A DNA stretch of 61,849 nucleotides from Paenibacillus ginsengihumi DSM 21568 (lineage in GTDB: Bacteria > Bacillota > Bacilli > Paenibacillales > NBRC-103111), in the NCBI RefSeq assembly GCF_000380965.1, contig NZ_KB905577.1:1-61849 (forward strand), read 5' to 3'. The position numbers and the translations under genes are program-made. The notes under the pieces are model-generated. The model saw only the letters and a program-made list of their open reading frames with translations. It ran no database searches and was not told the origin of the DNA. Positions 16,023-24,441 of the stretch are shown piece by piece (within the stretch, counting starts at the first letter, position 1; each line of letters starts with the position of its first letter).

Positions 16023-17663
16023 ATGCATTTGGACAAGCTGCGGATTCATTGGAAAATCACGCTCCTCTCGTTCGGCCTCGTGCTGTTCTCCCTGGTCATC
16101 GGCGGCATCATCCTGCTCGGCAGCGTGGCCCGGCTGAGGGAAGACGAGATCGGCCAGCGGGTGATGATCACCGCCCGCACGATGGCGGGGCTGCCGGAAG
16201 TGCAGCAATCGATCGCCTCGCCGGACGGCTGGAAGCAGATCGCGCCGATCGCCGATCATATTCGCATCACCAACGACGTCACCTATATCGTCGTGCTCGA
16301 TATGAACCGGAAGCGGCTGTCCCATCCGATCTCATCCCGCATCGGCGGGACGTTCGAGGATGCCGACGCCGACGCGGCGTTCGCCGAGCATACTTATTTG
16401 TCCAGAGCGAGCGGAGAAGCCGGCACCGCGGTGCGCGCGTACGTGCCGGTGATGGACAAGGAGCACCGGCAGGTCGGCGTCGTCGTCGCCGGCAGGCTGC
16501 TGCCGAGCCTCGGCGAAATGATCAAGGAGCAGCGGCAGTTCATTATCGTCACCATGCTGCTGTCGCTTTCCTTCGGCATCTGGGGCTCGTGGCAGCTCGC
16601 CCGCCATATCAAGCGGCAGATGTTCAATCTCGAGCCGCAGGAAATCGCGCGCATGTTCCGCGAGCGCAGCGCCGCCTACGAAGCGATGCACGAGGGCGTC
16701 GTGGCGATCGACACCCGGGAGATCATTACGATATTCAACGACCGCGCCAAGCAATTGTTCGGCATCTCCGGCGATGTCGTCGGACTTCCGATCCGCAGCG
16801 TGCTGCCCGATACCCGACTGCCGGAAATTTTGGAGCTCGGCAAGCCGATCTACAACCAGGAGCTGCGCGTCGGCAACGCGCGGATCTGGAGCAACCGGAT
16901 TCCGATCGTCGATCGGCAGCAGACGATCGGGGCGATCGCCATTTTCCAGGACCGGACGGAAGTGACCCGCATGGCGGAGGAGCTGACCGGGGTGCGCGCT
17001 TTCGTCGATGCGCTTCGCGTGCAAAACCACGAATACATGAACAAGCTGCATACGATCGCGGGCTTGATTCAGCTGGACAAGAAGGAACAGGCGCTGCAAT
17101 ATGTGTTTGAGGCGTCCGAATACCAGGAGGAGCTGTCGGGATTTTTGCAGGAACGGTTCGGAAGCGATAGCATTGCCGGCCTGCTGCTCAGCAAGATCAG
17201 GAGAGGCAGGGAGCTGGGCATCGAGGTGGAGCTGGACCGCCGCAGCGGCATTGAGCGCTTCCCCTCCGCACTCGACCACCACGATCTGGTCATCGTTATC
17301 GGCAATTTGATCGAAAATGCGTTCGACGCGCTCGCAGCGGCGGAGCGGGAGCGCAAGGAAGTGTATATCAGCATCGAACAGGACGATGAGGTGCTCTCCA
17401 TTTTGGTAGAGGACAACGGGACGGGGATGACGGAAGAGACGAAAGCGAGGATGCTGGAGCAAGGCTATACGACCAAGCAATCGGCCAACCGCGGCGTCGG
17501 GCTGCATCTTGTCAGCCGCATTGTGCACAAGGCGGGCGGCGAGCTGTCCTGTCAGTCGTCGCCGGGGGCGGGCGCGTCGTTTATCGTCAGTTTTCCGATG
17601 GATGAAACTACTGAAGGGAGCCGCGGCGGCGATGAAGCGCGGCAGAGGAGGAATACAAAGTGA
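16023..17663 (+). CDS. dctS: Sensor histidine kinase for C4-dicarboxylates, DctS (CitA/DcuS family)
   Basis: A 546-residue kinase with TM1 (about residues 15-35), an extracytoplasmic PDC-type sensor domain (about 36-175), TM2 (about 180-198), a cytoplasmic PAS domain (about 220-320, EGVVAIDTREIITIFN) and a kinase core. The His box is RVQNHEYMNKLHTIAGLIQL. ATPase motifs are IGNLIENAFDAL, DNGTGM and GVGLHLVSRIV. Start ATG 16023 has GGAGG 6 nt upstream. The end overlaps dctR by 4 nt (GTGA). It likely senses malate, fumarate or succinate together with DctB. Confidence 0.93.
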   Translation: MHLDKLRIHWKITLLSFGLVLFSLVIGGIILLGSVARLREDEIGQRVMITARTMAGLPEVQQSIASPDGWKQIAPIADHIRITNDVTYIVVLDMNRKRLSHPISSRIGGTFEDADADAAFAEHTYLSRASGEAGTAVRAYVPVMDKEHRQVGVVVAGRLLPSLGEMIKEQRQFIIVTMLLSLSFGIWGSWQLARHIKRQMFNLEPQEIARMFRERSAAYEAMHEGVVAIDTREIITIFNDRAKQLFGISGDVVGLPIRSVLPDTRLPEILELGKPIYNQELRVGNARIWSNRIPIVDRQQTIGAIAIFQDRTEVTRMAEELTGVRAFVDALRVQNHEYMNKLHTIAGLIQLDKKEQALQYVFEASEYQEELSGFLQERFGSDSIAGLLLSKIRRGRELGIEVELDRRSGIERFPSALDHHDLVIVIGNLIENAFDALAAAERERKEVYISIEQDDEVLSILVEDNGTGMTEETKARMLEQGYTTKQSANRGVGLHLVSRIVHKAGGELSCQSSPGAGASFIVSFPMDETTEGSRGGDEARQRRNTK

Positions 17664-18421
17664 GCGAATGGCGGACGATTCGGGTTGTGCTCATCGAGGA
17701 CGATCCGATGGTGCAGGAAGTAAACCGCATGTTCGTGGAACGGGTGGAAGGCTTTCAGGTCGTCGGCATGGCCGCAAGCGGCGCCGAAGGGATCAAGCTC
17801 GTGGAGAAGCTGCAGCCGGATTTGGTGCTGCTCGATATTTTCATGCCTGTATTGGACGGGATCGAGACGATCCGCAAGCTGCGCTCCGCTCAGGCGCCGG
17901 TCGATGTCATTGTGGTGACCGCCGCGCGCGAAACGGATACGGTGCGCACGATGATGCGCAGCGGCGCCATCGATTATATCATCAAGCCGTTCAAATTTGA
18001 GCGGGTGCGGGACACGCTGGAGCGGTTCCGCGCGAACTATGAGGCATACCGCACGGACCGGCAGTGGACGCAGGAAGAGCTGGACCGGCTGCTTCGCCGC
18101 TCTTCCGCGGAAACGGCGGCGCAAGCCCCGTCCCCCGGCGATGCGGGCGCCCTTGCCAGCCTGGCGATCCCGCAGGACGAGCTGCCGAAAGGATTGAATG
18201 CGCTGACATTAAGGCAGATCATTCTATTTATGACGAAGCAGAGCGGCATGCTGTCGGCGGAAGAAGTGGCGGACGGCGTCGGCATCGCCCGGGTGACGGC
18301 GCGCCGCTACCTCGATTATTTGGCCAAGCAGGGCCGGATCGCGCTCGATATGCATTACGGCGGCGTCGGCCGGCCAGTGAACCGGTACGGCCTTCCCGAT
18401 GAACAAAATAAACAAAAATAA
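17660..18421 (+). CDS. dctR: Response regulator DctR (CitB family)
   Basis: A 253-residue regulator. Receiver domain residues 1-125 have EDD acidic pocket, phospho-Asp in LLDIFMPVLDG and Lys in IIKPFKF. A linker follows, and a C-terminal helix-turn-helix (about residues 190-245; SAEEVADGVGIARVTARRYL) is typical of the CitB/DcuR/MalR type. Start GTG 17660 overlaps the dctS stop and has GGAGGAATACAAA upstream. Expected targets are the symporter gene and possibly the malic enzyme gene downstream; these targets are inferred. Confidence 0.92.
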   Translation: MSEWRTIRVVLIEDDPMVQEVNRMFVERVEGFQVVGMAASGAEGIKLVEKLQPDLVLLDIFMPVLDGIETIRKLRSAQAPVDVIVVTAARETDTVRTMMRSGAIDYIIKPFKFERVRDTLERFRANYEAYRTDRQWTQEELDRLLRRSSAETAAQAPSPGDAGALASLAIPQDELPKGLNALTLRQIILFMTKQSGMLSAEEVADGVGIARVTARRYLDYLAKQGRIALDMHYGGVGRPVNRYGLPDEQNKQK

Positions 18422-18494
18422 TAAAATGGACAAAAGGTTTACGCGCCCCCATGAAATCGGATACGTTGTGGTAGACGCCTATGACATGGCGAAC

Positions 18495-18562
18495 TCTTTC
18501 GTCATCGGTCGTCACCTTCGGTGTTGAAAATTCGCCGATAAGCTTCGTCGAATTTTCAAGTT
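18495..18562 (-). repeat. Dispersed hairpin repeat C, copy 1
   Basis: Contains CGTCATCGGTCGTCACCTTC and an 11-bp inverted repeat TTGAAAATTCG (18524-18534) / CGAATTTTCAA (18549-18559). Related sequences lie at 24634-24708, 24930-24995 and 44979-45042. It lies about 50 bp upstream of the malic enzyme start, in the opposite orientation. No U-run follows, so it is not a simple terminator. Confidence 0.6.
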
Positions 18563-18612
18563 AGCTATGCGCTAAAATCAGCAAATATTGCGACATGGGG
18601 AGCGTGGACAAC

Positions 18613-20028
18613 ATGGCGATGCCAGCGGCAGCCAGCACGAACATCGTGCTTCGCCTCGAAATCGATAAAGCAAAGATGACCTTCGGACAAATCGCCACCG
18701 CCATCGGCGACGCCGGCGGAGACATCGTCGCGGTCGACCTGAACCGCACGGGCAAAACGACCGCCGTTCGCGACATTACGGTCAACATCCTGGACACCTT
18801 GAGCAAAGAGAAAATTGTAACCGTATTGCAAAACCTGGACGGCGTGAAGGTGCTGCAGGTGTCGGACCAGACGTTCCTGGCCCACCTCGGCGGGAAAATC
18901 GAAGTGACGCCGAAGCTGGCGATCAAGACGCGGGACGACTTGTCGCGCGTGTACACGCCCGGCGTGGCCAGCGTGTGCATGGCGATCCACGAAGAGCCGA
19001 GCCGCGCCTATTCCTTGACGATCAAGCGCAACACCGTCGCGGTCATCTCCGACGGCAGCGCCGTGCTCGGACTCGGCAACATCGGACCGGAAGCGGCGAT
19101 GCCCGTGATGGAAGGCAAAGCGATGCTGTTCAAGCAGCTGGCCGGAGTCGATGCGTTCCCGATCTGCCTGGATACGCAGGACACGGAAGAAATCATCCGC
19201 ACGATCAAGCTGATCGCCCCCGCTTTCGGAGGCATTAACCTGGAGGATATTTCCTCGCCGCGCTGCTTTGAGATCGAGCGCAGGCTGATCGAGGAGCTGG
19301 ACATTCCCGTGTTCCATGATGATCAGCACGGCACCGCCGTCGTGCTGCTGGCGGGCATTTTCAACGCCCTCAAGCTGGTCGGCAAGCGGCTCGAGGATTG
19401 CAAAATCGTGCTCTGCGGCGTCGGCGCCGCCGGCATCGCCTGCACCAAAATATTGCTGGCAGCCGGTGCGACCAACATTGTCGGCGTCGATCGTGAAGGC
19501 GCTCTCGTACGCGGCACGACGTATACGCATGAGGCATGGAACTGGTACGCGGAGCATACGAATCCGGGCCTCGAGCAAGGAACGCTGAGCGACGTGATCG
19601 CCGGCGCGGACATTTTTATCGGCGTGTCGGGCCCCGGCGTGCTGAAGCCGGCCGACGTGCGGAAGATGGCCCACGACCCGATCGTGTTCGCGATGGCCAA
19701 CCCGACGCCGGAGATCGCTCCCGAGGAAGCGGAAGGAATCGTGCGCGTGATGGCGACCGGACGGTCGGACTACCCGAACCAGATCAACAACGTGCTCTGC
19801 TTCCCCGGCCTGTTCCGCGGCGTGCTCGACTGCCGGGCGTCGCGCATTACGGAGGAGATGAAGCTGGCCGCCGCCCGCGCAATCGCTTCCGTCATCAGCG
19901 ACGACGAATTGAACGAATCTTACATCATTCCGAGCGTGTTCAATCAGAGCGTCGCCGATAAAGTGCGGGAAGCGGTCATCCAGGCGGCAATCGCAAGCGG
20001 CGTGGCGCGCCGCAGGCCAAGCTCGTAA
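18613..20028 (+). CDS. Malic enzyme with N-terminal ACT domain
   Basis: A 471-residue enzyme. An ACT regulatory domain (about residues 8-80) precedes the malic enzyme core: TRDDLSRVYTPGVASVC, SDGSAVLGLGNIGPEAAMPV, then the catalytic and metal-binding region VFHDDQHGTAVV, a Rossmann motif GVGAAGIACTKIL and FAMANPTPEI. It oxidatively decarboxylates malate to pyruvate. The cofactor (NAD or NADP) cannot be assigned with confidence. ATG 18613 is preferred because GGGGAG lies 10 nt upstream; ATG 18595 lacks a site. It follows dctR, linking dicarboxylate uptake to pyruvate supply for the adjacent pyruvate-phosphate dikinase. Confidence 0.9.
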   Translation: MAMPAAASTNIVLRLEIDKAKMTFGQIATAIGDAGGDIVAVDLNRTGKTTAVRDITVNILDTLSKEKIVTVLQNLDGVKVLQVSDQTFLAHLGGKIEVTPKLAIKTRDDLSRVYTPGVASVCMAIHEEPSRAYSLTIKRNTVAVISDGSAVLGLGNIGPEAAMPVMEGKAMLFKQLAGVDAFPICLDTQDTEEIIRTIKLIAPAFGGINLEDISSPRCFEIERRLIEELDIPVFHDDQHGTAVVLLAGIFNALKLVGKRLEDCKIVLCGVGAAGIACTKILLAAGATNIVGVDREGALVRGTTYTHEAWNWYAEHTNPGLEQGTLSDVIAGADIFIGVSGPGVLKPADVRKMAHDPIVFAMANPTPEIAPEEAEGIVRVMATGRSDYPNQINNVLCFPGLFRGVLDCRASRITEEMKLAAARAIASVISDDELNESYIIPSVFNQSVADKVREAVIQAAIASGVARRRPSS

Positions 20029-20036
20029 GCGCGGCA

Positions 20037-20428
20037 ATCGAGTATGGGGGCGGCTAGCCCCCGTCCTCTCACACCACCGTACATGCGAGTCCGCATACGG
20101 CGCTTCTTCTGCGAATGCACTGGTCGAACATTTCGCAGTGCTTCTTCGCGGAGGCCAGTCGAAGTAGCCCAGTCATCCCATCAGATAACGGTTTAGCCGG
20201 GAGTATACAGGTCTAGCCTTTGACGGCTTTGGATTTCGTTGTGTTTGGGCAACTCATCCGACTAACCCTGCCTCAAATCCAGTTCGTGTACCTTGGCCCG
20301 TGCGTTTGCCTCCGGCTTCCTTCAGATTCCGCCTCGCGGCGGACACCCTTGCCCTCAGCTAACGGCAGGCGCTCGCTAGCCCCCGTTCGGGACTTTCACC
20401 CTGGAGATGACGCCCATGCTGGGCGTAC
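20037..20428 (-). ncRNA. ORF-less group II intron remnant (bacterial class C-like)
   Basis: Read on the minus strand, the segment starts GTACGCCCAGCATGGGCG (the usual 5' end is GTGCG). It has a domain I-like GTGAAAGTCCCGAACGGGGG and ends with a domain V-like hairpin GCCGTATGCG/CGCATGTACGG, then GGTGTGAGAGGACGGGGGCT and a terminal ATACTCGAT as in domain VI. The reverse-transcriptase ORF normally in domain IV is missing and the whole is only about 392 nt. It begins 10 nt after the ppdK terminator hairpin, in the same orientation as ppdK. That is the insertion preference known for class C introns. The altered 5' end and missing ORF suggest an inactive relic. Confidence 0.7.
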
Positions 20429-20437
20429 GACGAAACA

Positions 20438-20473
20438 GCCGTCCGATCCTTATCCGTTCGGACGGCAGTTTTT
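20438..20473. terminator. Terminator downstream of ppdK
   Basis: GCCGTCCGA (20438-20446) and TCGGACGGC (20458-20466) form a 9-bp stem. A T-run AGTTTTT follows on the plus strand, and TGTTT on the minus strand. The group II intron remnant starts just beyond it. Confidence 0.8.
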
Positions 20474-20481
20474 CGTTATTT

Positions 20482-23148
20482 TCAGCTCGCGTCTTTATGG
20501 GCGGCCGTGACCAATCGCTCGGCTTGATGCTGGATAGCCGCTTGGGCGGCGGCGATGATGGCCATCGGAATGCGGTACGGCGAGCAGCTGACATAGTCGA
20601 GCCCCGCGCGATGGCAAAAGGCGATCGATTCCTTGTCTCCGCCATGCTCGCCGCAGACGCCGGTCTTCAAGGAAGGCCGCACGCTGCGCCCCGAGCTTGC
20701 CGCAAGCTCGATCAACTGCCCTACCCCTTCCGTATCGAGCACCTGAAACGGATTGTGCGGCAGCAGCTTGCCATCGATATAACGCGTCAAAAACTTGCCC
20801 TCGGCGTCGTCCCTGCTGTATCCGAATGTCAGCTGCGTCAAATCGTTGGTGCCGAAGGAGAAAAAATCGGCATATTCGGCGATTTGTCCGGCCGTCAAGG
20901 CCGCGCGGGGCACCTCGATCATCGTGCCTACCTTGTACGGACACGCCCTCTTCCGCTCCGCTCCCAGCACGCGCTCCGCCGTCTGATCGACAAGCTCGCG
21001 CAGCGCCTTCAGCTCGCTGACGTGGCCGACGAGCGGAATCATAATTTCCGGCAGGACCCGAATGCCCTTGTCCATGCAATCGGAGGCTGCGCAGAAAATC
21101 GCCTCGATCTGCATTTCGTATATTTCCGGGAACACAATGCCCAGGCGGCAGCCTCTTTGGCCGAGCATCGGATTCGCTTCGTGCAGCTCATGCACCTTGC
21201 GGATCATGCGCCGCAGCGCTTCCTTGTCCGTGTCGCCAATCGCCTGCTGCAGCTTTTGCTGAAGCTCGCCGACCTTCGGCAAAAACTCGTGCAATGGCGG
21301 ATCGAGCAGCCGGATCGCCACGGGAAGCCCCTCCATCGCCGCGAACATGCCTGCAAAATCCGCCTGCTGCATCGGCAGCAGCCGCTTAAGCGCCTCTGCC
21401 CGCTCCCCGGGCGTATCGGCCATAATCATCCGCTGCATGACAGCCAGCCGCTCAGGCGCGAAGAACATATGCTCCGTCCGGCACAGCCCGATGCCTTGCG
21501 CGCCGAAGCGCCGGGCGATCTGCGCGTCTTCGGGATTGTCGGCGTTGGCGAATACTTGCAAGGTGCGGACTTCGTCAGCCCACTGCAGCATTTGCCGCAG
21601 CTCATCGGTCATCGCCGCTTCTTTCAGCGGCACCTCGCCGGCAATAACCCGGCCGCTCGCTCCGTCCAGCGTGATCCATTCTCCCTCGGCAATCGTTCGA
21701 TTCCCGACAGCGATGCATCTTTGCTCCAGATCGATATGCAGCTCTTCGCAGCCGCAGACGCACGGCTTCCCCATCCCCCTTGCCACTACGGCGGCGTGGC
21801 TCGTCATGCCGCCGCGGCTAGTCAGCACGCCTTCCGATTCGAGCACGCCATGAATATCTTCCGGCGTCGTCTCCGGCCGCACAAGAATGACCCGTTTGCC
21901 TTCCTTGCTCCATGCGGCGGCCGTATCCGCATCCAATGCCGCGATGCCTGCGGCCGCACCCGGCGAAGCGGGCAATCCGACGGCCAGCACATCGGTTGCG
22001 GCGTCTTCGTCGAGCCTCGTGTGAAGCAGCTGGTCCAAATGCAGCGCTTCGATGCGAAGCAGCGCCTCCTGTTTGTCAAGCGTCCCCTCCCGAACGAGGT
22101 CGACCGCGATGGTTAAGGCCGCCTGGGCGTTGCGCTTGCCGCTTCTCGTCTGCAGCACGTACAGCTTGCCGTTCTCCACCGTAAACTCGATATCCTGCAT
22201 ATCCTTGTAATGGGCCTCCAGCTGTCTGCATACTTGTTCCAGCTGACGGTAAATATCCGGCCACTGATCCCGAAGCGCGGCAATAGCCAGCGGCGTTCTT
22301 GCGCCGGACACCACATCTTCGCCCTGCGCATTGATCAGATACTCGCCGAACAAACGGTTTTCTCCCGTTGAGGGGTTGCGGGTGAAGACGACGCCGGTGC
22401 CGCAGTCGTCCCCCCGATTGCCGAAAACCATGCTTTGCACGTTGACGGCAGTTCCCTGATCGTCGGGAATGCCGTTCAGGCGGCGGTACACCTCAGCCCT
22501 CGGGTTATGCCACGACGCAAATACCGCCTCCACGGCGAGCAGCAGCTGTTCGTGCACCTGCTGCGGGAAATCCCGGCCGGCCTTGGCTTGAATGCATTCT
22601 TTGTAATCGACGATCAATCGTTTCCATCCGTCGGCCGGCACTTCCCGGTCCTCCTGTACGCCGAGCTGCTGTTTCAATCGCTGCAGCAGCCGTTCGAAAT
22701 GGATGGGCTCAATGCCCATCACGACATTGCCGAACATTTGGATCAATCGGCGGTAGCAGTCGTAAGCGAAACGGGGATTGTTCGTGAGCGCCGCCAAGCC
22801 TTCGACCGTATCGTCGTTGAGACCGATGTTGAGAATCGTGTCCATCATGCCGGGCATCGACGTCACCGAACCCGATCTTACCGACACGAGCAGCGGCTGT
22901 TGCGCGGAACCGAACACTTGTTCCTTGTCGCGTTCGAGCTGCTTCAAAGCGGCCGCGATCTGCTGCCGCACTTCGTCCGAAATCCGGCGGCCAGCTTGAA
23001 AGAAGGCGCGGCACGCCTCGGTCGTAATCGTAAATCCCGGCGGAACGGGCAGGCCCGCCCGCGTCATCTCCGCCAGGTTCGCGCCTTTGCCGCCCAATAA
23101 AGCTCTCATCTGCGCATTGCCTTCCGTAAATGCATAAACCCATCTCAT
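20482..23148 (-). CDS. ppdK: Pyruvate, phosphate dikinase
   Basis: An 888-residue PPDK, full family length. The N-terminal ATP-grasp domain has GGKGANLAEMTRAGLPVPPG and SVRSGSVTSMPGMMDTILN. The swivelling phospho-His domain has LTSRGGMTSHAAVVARGMG with the catalytic His. The C-terminal PEP/pyruvate TIM barrel contains GLCRTEHMFF and GTNDLTQLTFGYSRDDAEG, with the essential Cys in TGVCGEHGGD. It interconverts pyruvate + ATP + Pi and PEP + AMP + PPi. Its setting after gapB and near malic enzyme suggests gluconeogenesis. The ATG at 23148 overlaps the stop of the SR1P-like gene (ATGA), so translation is coupled. Confidence 0.95.
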   Translation of the reverse strand: MRWVYAFTEGNAQMRALLGGKGANLAEMTRAGLPVPPGFTITTEACRAFFQAGRRISDEVRQQIAAALKQLERDKEQVFGSAQQPLLVSVRSGSVTSMPGMMDTILNIGLNDDTVEGLAALTNNPRFAYDCYRRLIQMFGNVVMGIEPIHFERLLQRLKQQLGVQEDREVPADGWKRLIVDYKECIQAKAGRDFPQQVHEQLLLAVEAVFASWHNPRAEVYRRLNGIPDDQGTAVNVQSMVFGNRGDDCGTGVVFTRNPSTGENRLFGEYLINAQGEDVVSGARTPLAIAALRDQWPDIYRQLEQVCRQLEAHYKDMQDIEFTVENGKLYVLQTRSGKRNAQAALTIAVDLVREGTLDKQEALLRIEALHLDQLLHTRLDEDAATDVLAVGLPASPGAAAGIAALDADTAAAWSKEGKRVILVRPETTPEDIHGVLESEGVLTSRGGMTSHAAVVARGMGKPCVCGCEELHIDLEQRCIAVGNRTIAEGEWITLDGASGRVIAGEVPLKEAAMTDELRQMLQWADEVRTLQVFANADNPEDAQIARRFGAQGIGLCRTEHMFFAPERLAVMQRMIMADTPGERAEALKRLLPMQQADFAGMFAAMEGLPVAIRLLDPPLHEFLPKVGELQQKLQQAIGDTDKEALRRMIRKVHELHEANPMLGQRGCRLGIVFPEIYEMQIEAIFCAASDCMDKGIRVLPEIMIPLVGHVSELKALRELVDQTAERVLGAERKRACPYKVGTMIEVPRAALTAGQIAEYADFFSFGTNDLTQLTFGYSRDDAEGKFLTRYIDGKLLPHNPFQVLDTEGVGQLIELAASSGRSVRPSLKTGVCGEHGGDKESIAFCHRAGLDYVSCSPYRIPMAIIAAAQAAIQHQAERLVTAAHKDAS

Positions 23149-23357
23149 TGTGTTTGTTTCTCTCCCCTGTTTATATTCCTGCAATCGGTCCCGCTGCACA
23201 CGCCGTATATTTTTTTCACACCATTCGTTGGCAGCGTATCGATCACTTGACCGCATATTTTGCAAATGAGAATGCCCAACTCGCACTGCTGTTCAACCTG
23301 ATCATGAATGTCGCTGTGTAAGCTGACCTCAGCATGAGGATTGTTGAAGCTTGTCAT
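23145..23357 (-). CDS. SR1P-like small protein (GapA-binding peptide family)
   Basis: A 70-residue protein. Residues 33-64 (GILICKICGQVID ... KKIYGVCSGTDC) match the Bacillus SR1P pattern (GTIVCQDCNEAID ... VTTLYGTCCGQC) with paired Cys residues like a zinc ribbon. SR1P is the peptide encoded by the dual-function sRNA SR1 and binds glyceraldehyde-3-phosphate dehydrogenase GapA. Here it has an extra N-terminal extension of about 32 residues and is embedded in an operon: its start overlaps the gapB end by 29 bp and its stop overlaps the ppdK ATG. AGGAGG lies 9 nt before ATG 23357. The call is by motif and context. Confidence 0.7.
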   Translation of the reverse strand: MTSFNNPHAEVSLHSDIHDQVEQQCELGILICKICGQVIDTLPTNGVKKIYGVCSGTDCRNINRGEKQTQ

Positions 23358-24387
23358 AACCGCTCTCCTCCTTGTGCATTTGCGATTCTTGGGCGATATA
23401 ACGGGCAAAATCGATGACCCGGCAGGCGTACGCCCATTCATTGTCGTACCACGCCAGCAGCTTGACTTGATCTCCATCCGTCATGATGCTAAGTCCATCG
23501 ACGACCGCTGATTTCGCGTTTCCTATATAATCCGAAGACACCAGCGGCAGCTCGTTATAATCGACATAAGCCCCTAAGCTGCCGGCGATCGCCTGCTCAA
23601 AAGCCGTTTTGACGTCCTGTGTCTTCACCGCTCCATGAAGCTGCAGCTGCACATCCAGCAGCGAAACGTCCTGCGTCGGCACGCGCAGGGAGACGCCGCG
23701 AATATGCGGAGCAAGATGCGGAAGCACGTCGGCCAAAGCTTTGCCCGCCCCCGTCGATGTCGGAATGATGGAGCTCGTGCACGATCGGGCGCGGCGAAGG
23801 TCTTGATGCGGATTATCCAGATGCTTCTGATCGTTCGTATACGCATGGACGGTCGTCATCCACCCTCGCTTCACGCCAAAAGCTTCGTCCAGGATATACA
23901 GAACCGGCGCCAAACAATTCGTCGTGCACGAGGCCGCAGACAGGAGGCGATGCCGCCTCGCATCATACCGCCGTTCGTTAACGCCCATGACGACGGTCAA
24001 ATCGACATCCTTCCCCGGCGAGGTGATAAGCACTTTTTCGGCTCCGGCCGCCAAGTGCTTTTCCATGCCCGATCGATCGGTAAACTTCCCTGTCGCATCA
24101 ATGGCCAGCTCCACGCCAAATTCGCGCCAAGGCAGCGCATCGGGGGAATGCCGCCCGGAAATGAGCGTGATCCGCCGGCCGTTAATCGTCAACGCCCGGT
24201 CTTCAACCTCGATTACCGCATCCCATTTGCCGTGTACCGTATCGTATTGGAGCAAATGGGCCAGCACGCGCGCAGAGCAGGTCGAATTGACGACGCTGAT
24301 CTCCAAATCGCCGCATTCCTCCGACAAGGCTTTGCGCAGGCATAGCCTGCCGATCCTCCCTGTACCGCTTAGAGCAACCCGCAACAC
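23329..24387 (-). CDS. gapB: Glyceraldehyde-3-phosphate dehydrogenase, probable gluconeogenic GapB type
   Basis: A 352-residue GAPDH. It has the N-terminal NAD(P) fold GTGRIGRLCLRKAL, the catalytic Cys in SAASCTTNCLAPV, the HAYTNDQ segment with the active His, and the C-terminal WYDNEWAYACRVIDFARYI. The residue after the second Rossmann strand is Asn-Ser rather than the Asp typical of strictly NAD-dependent GapA, which is compatible with NADP use. The operon with ppdK and CcpN-like boxes upstream support the gluconeogenic isoenzyme. Start is GTG 24387 with GAGAGGGG 8 nt upstream. Confidence 0.85.
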   Translation of the reverse strand: MLRVALSGTGRIGRLCLRKALSEECGDLEISVVNSTCSARVLAHLLQYDTVHGKWDAVIEVEDRALTINGRRITLISGRHSPDALPWREFGVELAIDATGKFTDRSGMEKHLAAGAEKVLITSPGKDVDLTVVMGVNERRYDARRHRLLSAASCTTNCLAPVLYILDEAFGVKRGWMTTVHAYTNDQKHLDNPHQDLRRARSCTSSIIPTSTGAGKALADVLPHLAPHIRGVSLRVPTQDVSLLDVQLQLHGAVKTQDVKTAFEQAIAGSLGAYVDYNELPLVSSDYIGNAKSAVVDGLSIMTDGDQVKLLAWYDNEWAYACRVIDFARYIAQESQMHKEESGYDKLQQSSC

Positions 24388-24405
24388 CTAACGCCCCTCT
24401 CATTT

Positions 24406-24441
24406 AATATGACATACTATTTATATTTATTATGTCATAAT
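24406..24441. promoter_or_regulatory. Pair of CcpN-type operators upstream of gapB
   Basis: TATGACATACT (24408-24418) fits the Bacillus CcpN consensus TRTGHYATAYW exactly, and so does its reverse-strand reading TATGTCATATT. TATGTCATAAT (24431-24441) matches at 10 of 11 positions. The boxes are 23 bp apart and overlap the AT-rich promoter region 20-55 bp before the gapB start. CcpN represses gapB, pckA and sr1 in B. subtilis when glucose is present. No ccpN gene is in the window. Confidence 0.6.

Noticed and set aside
20220..20510. Plus-strand frame over the group II intron remnant
   Set aside because: No protein similarity; the region is better explained by intron RNA domains on the minus strand.
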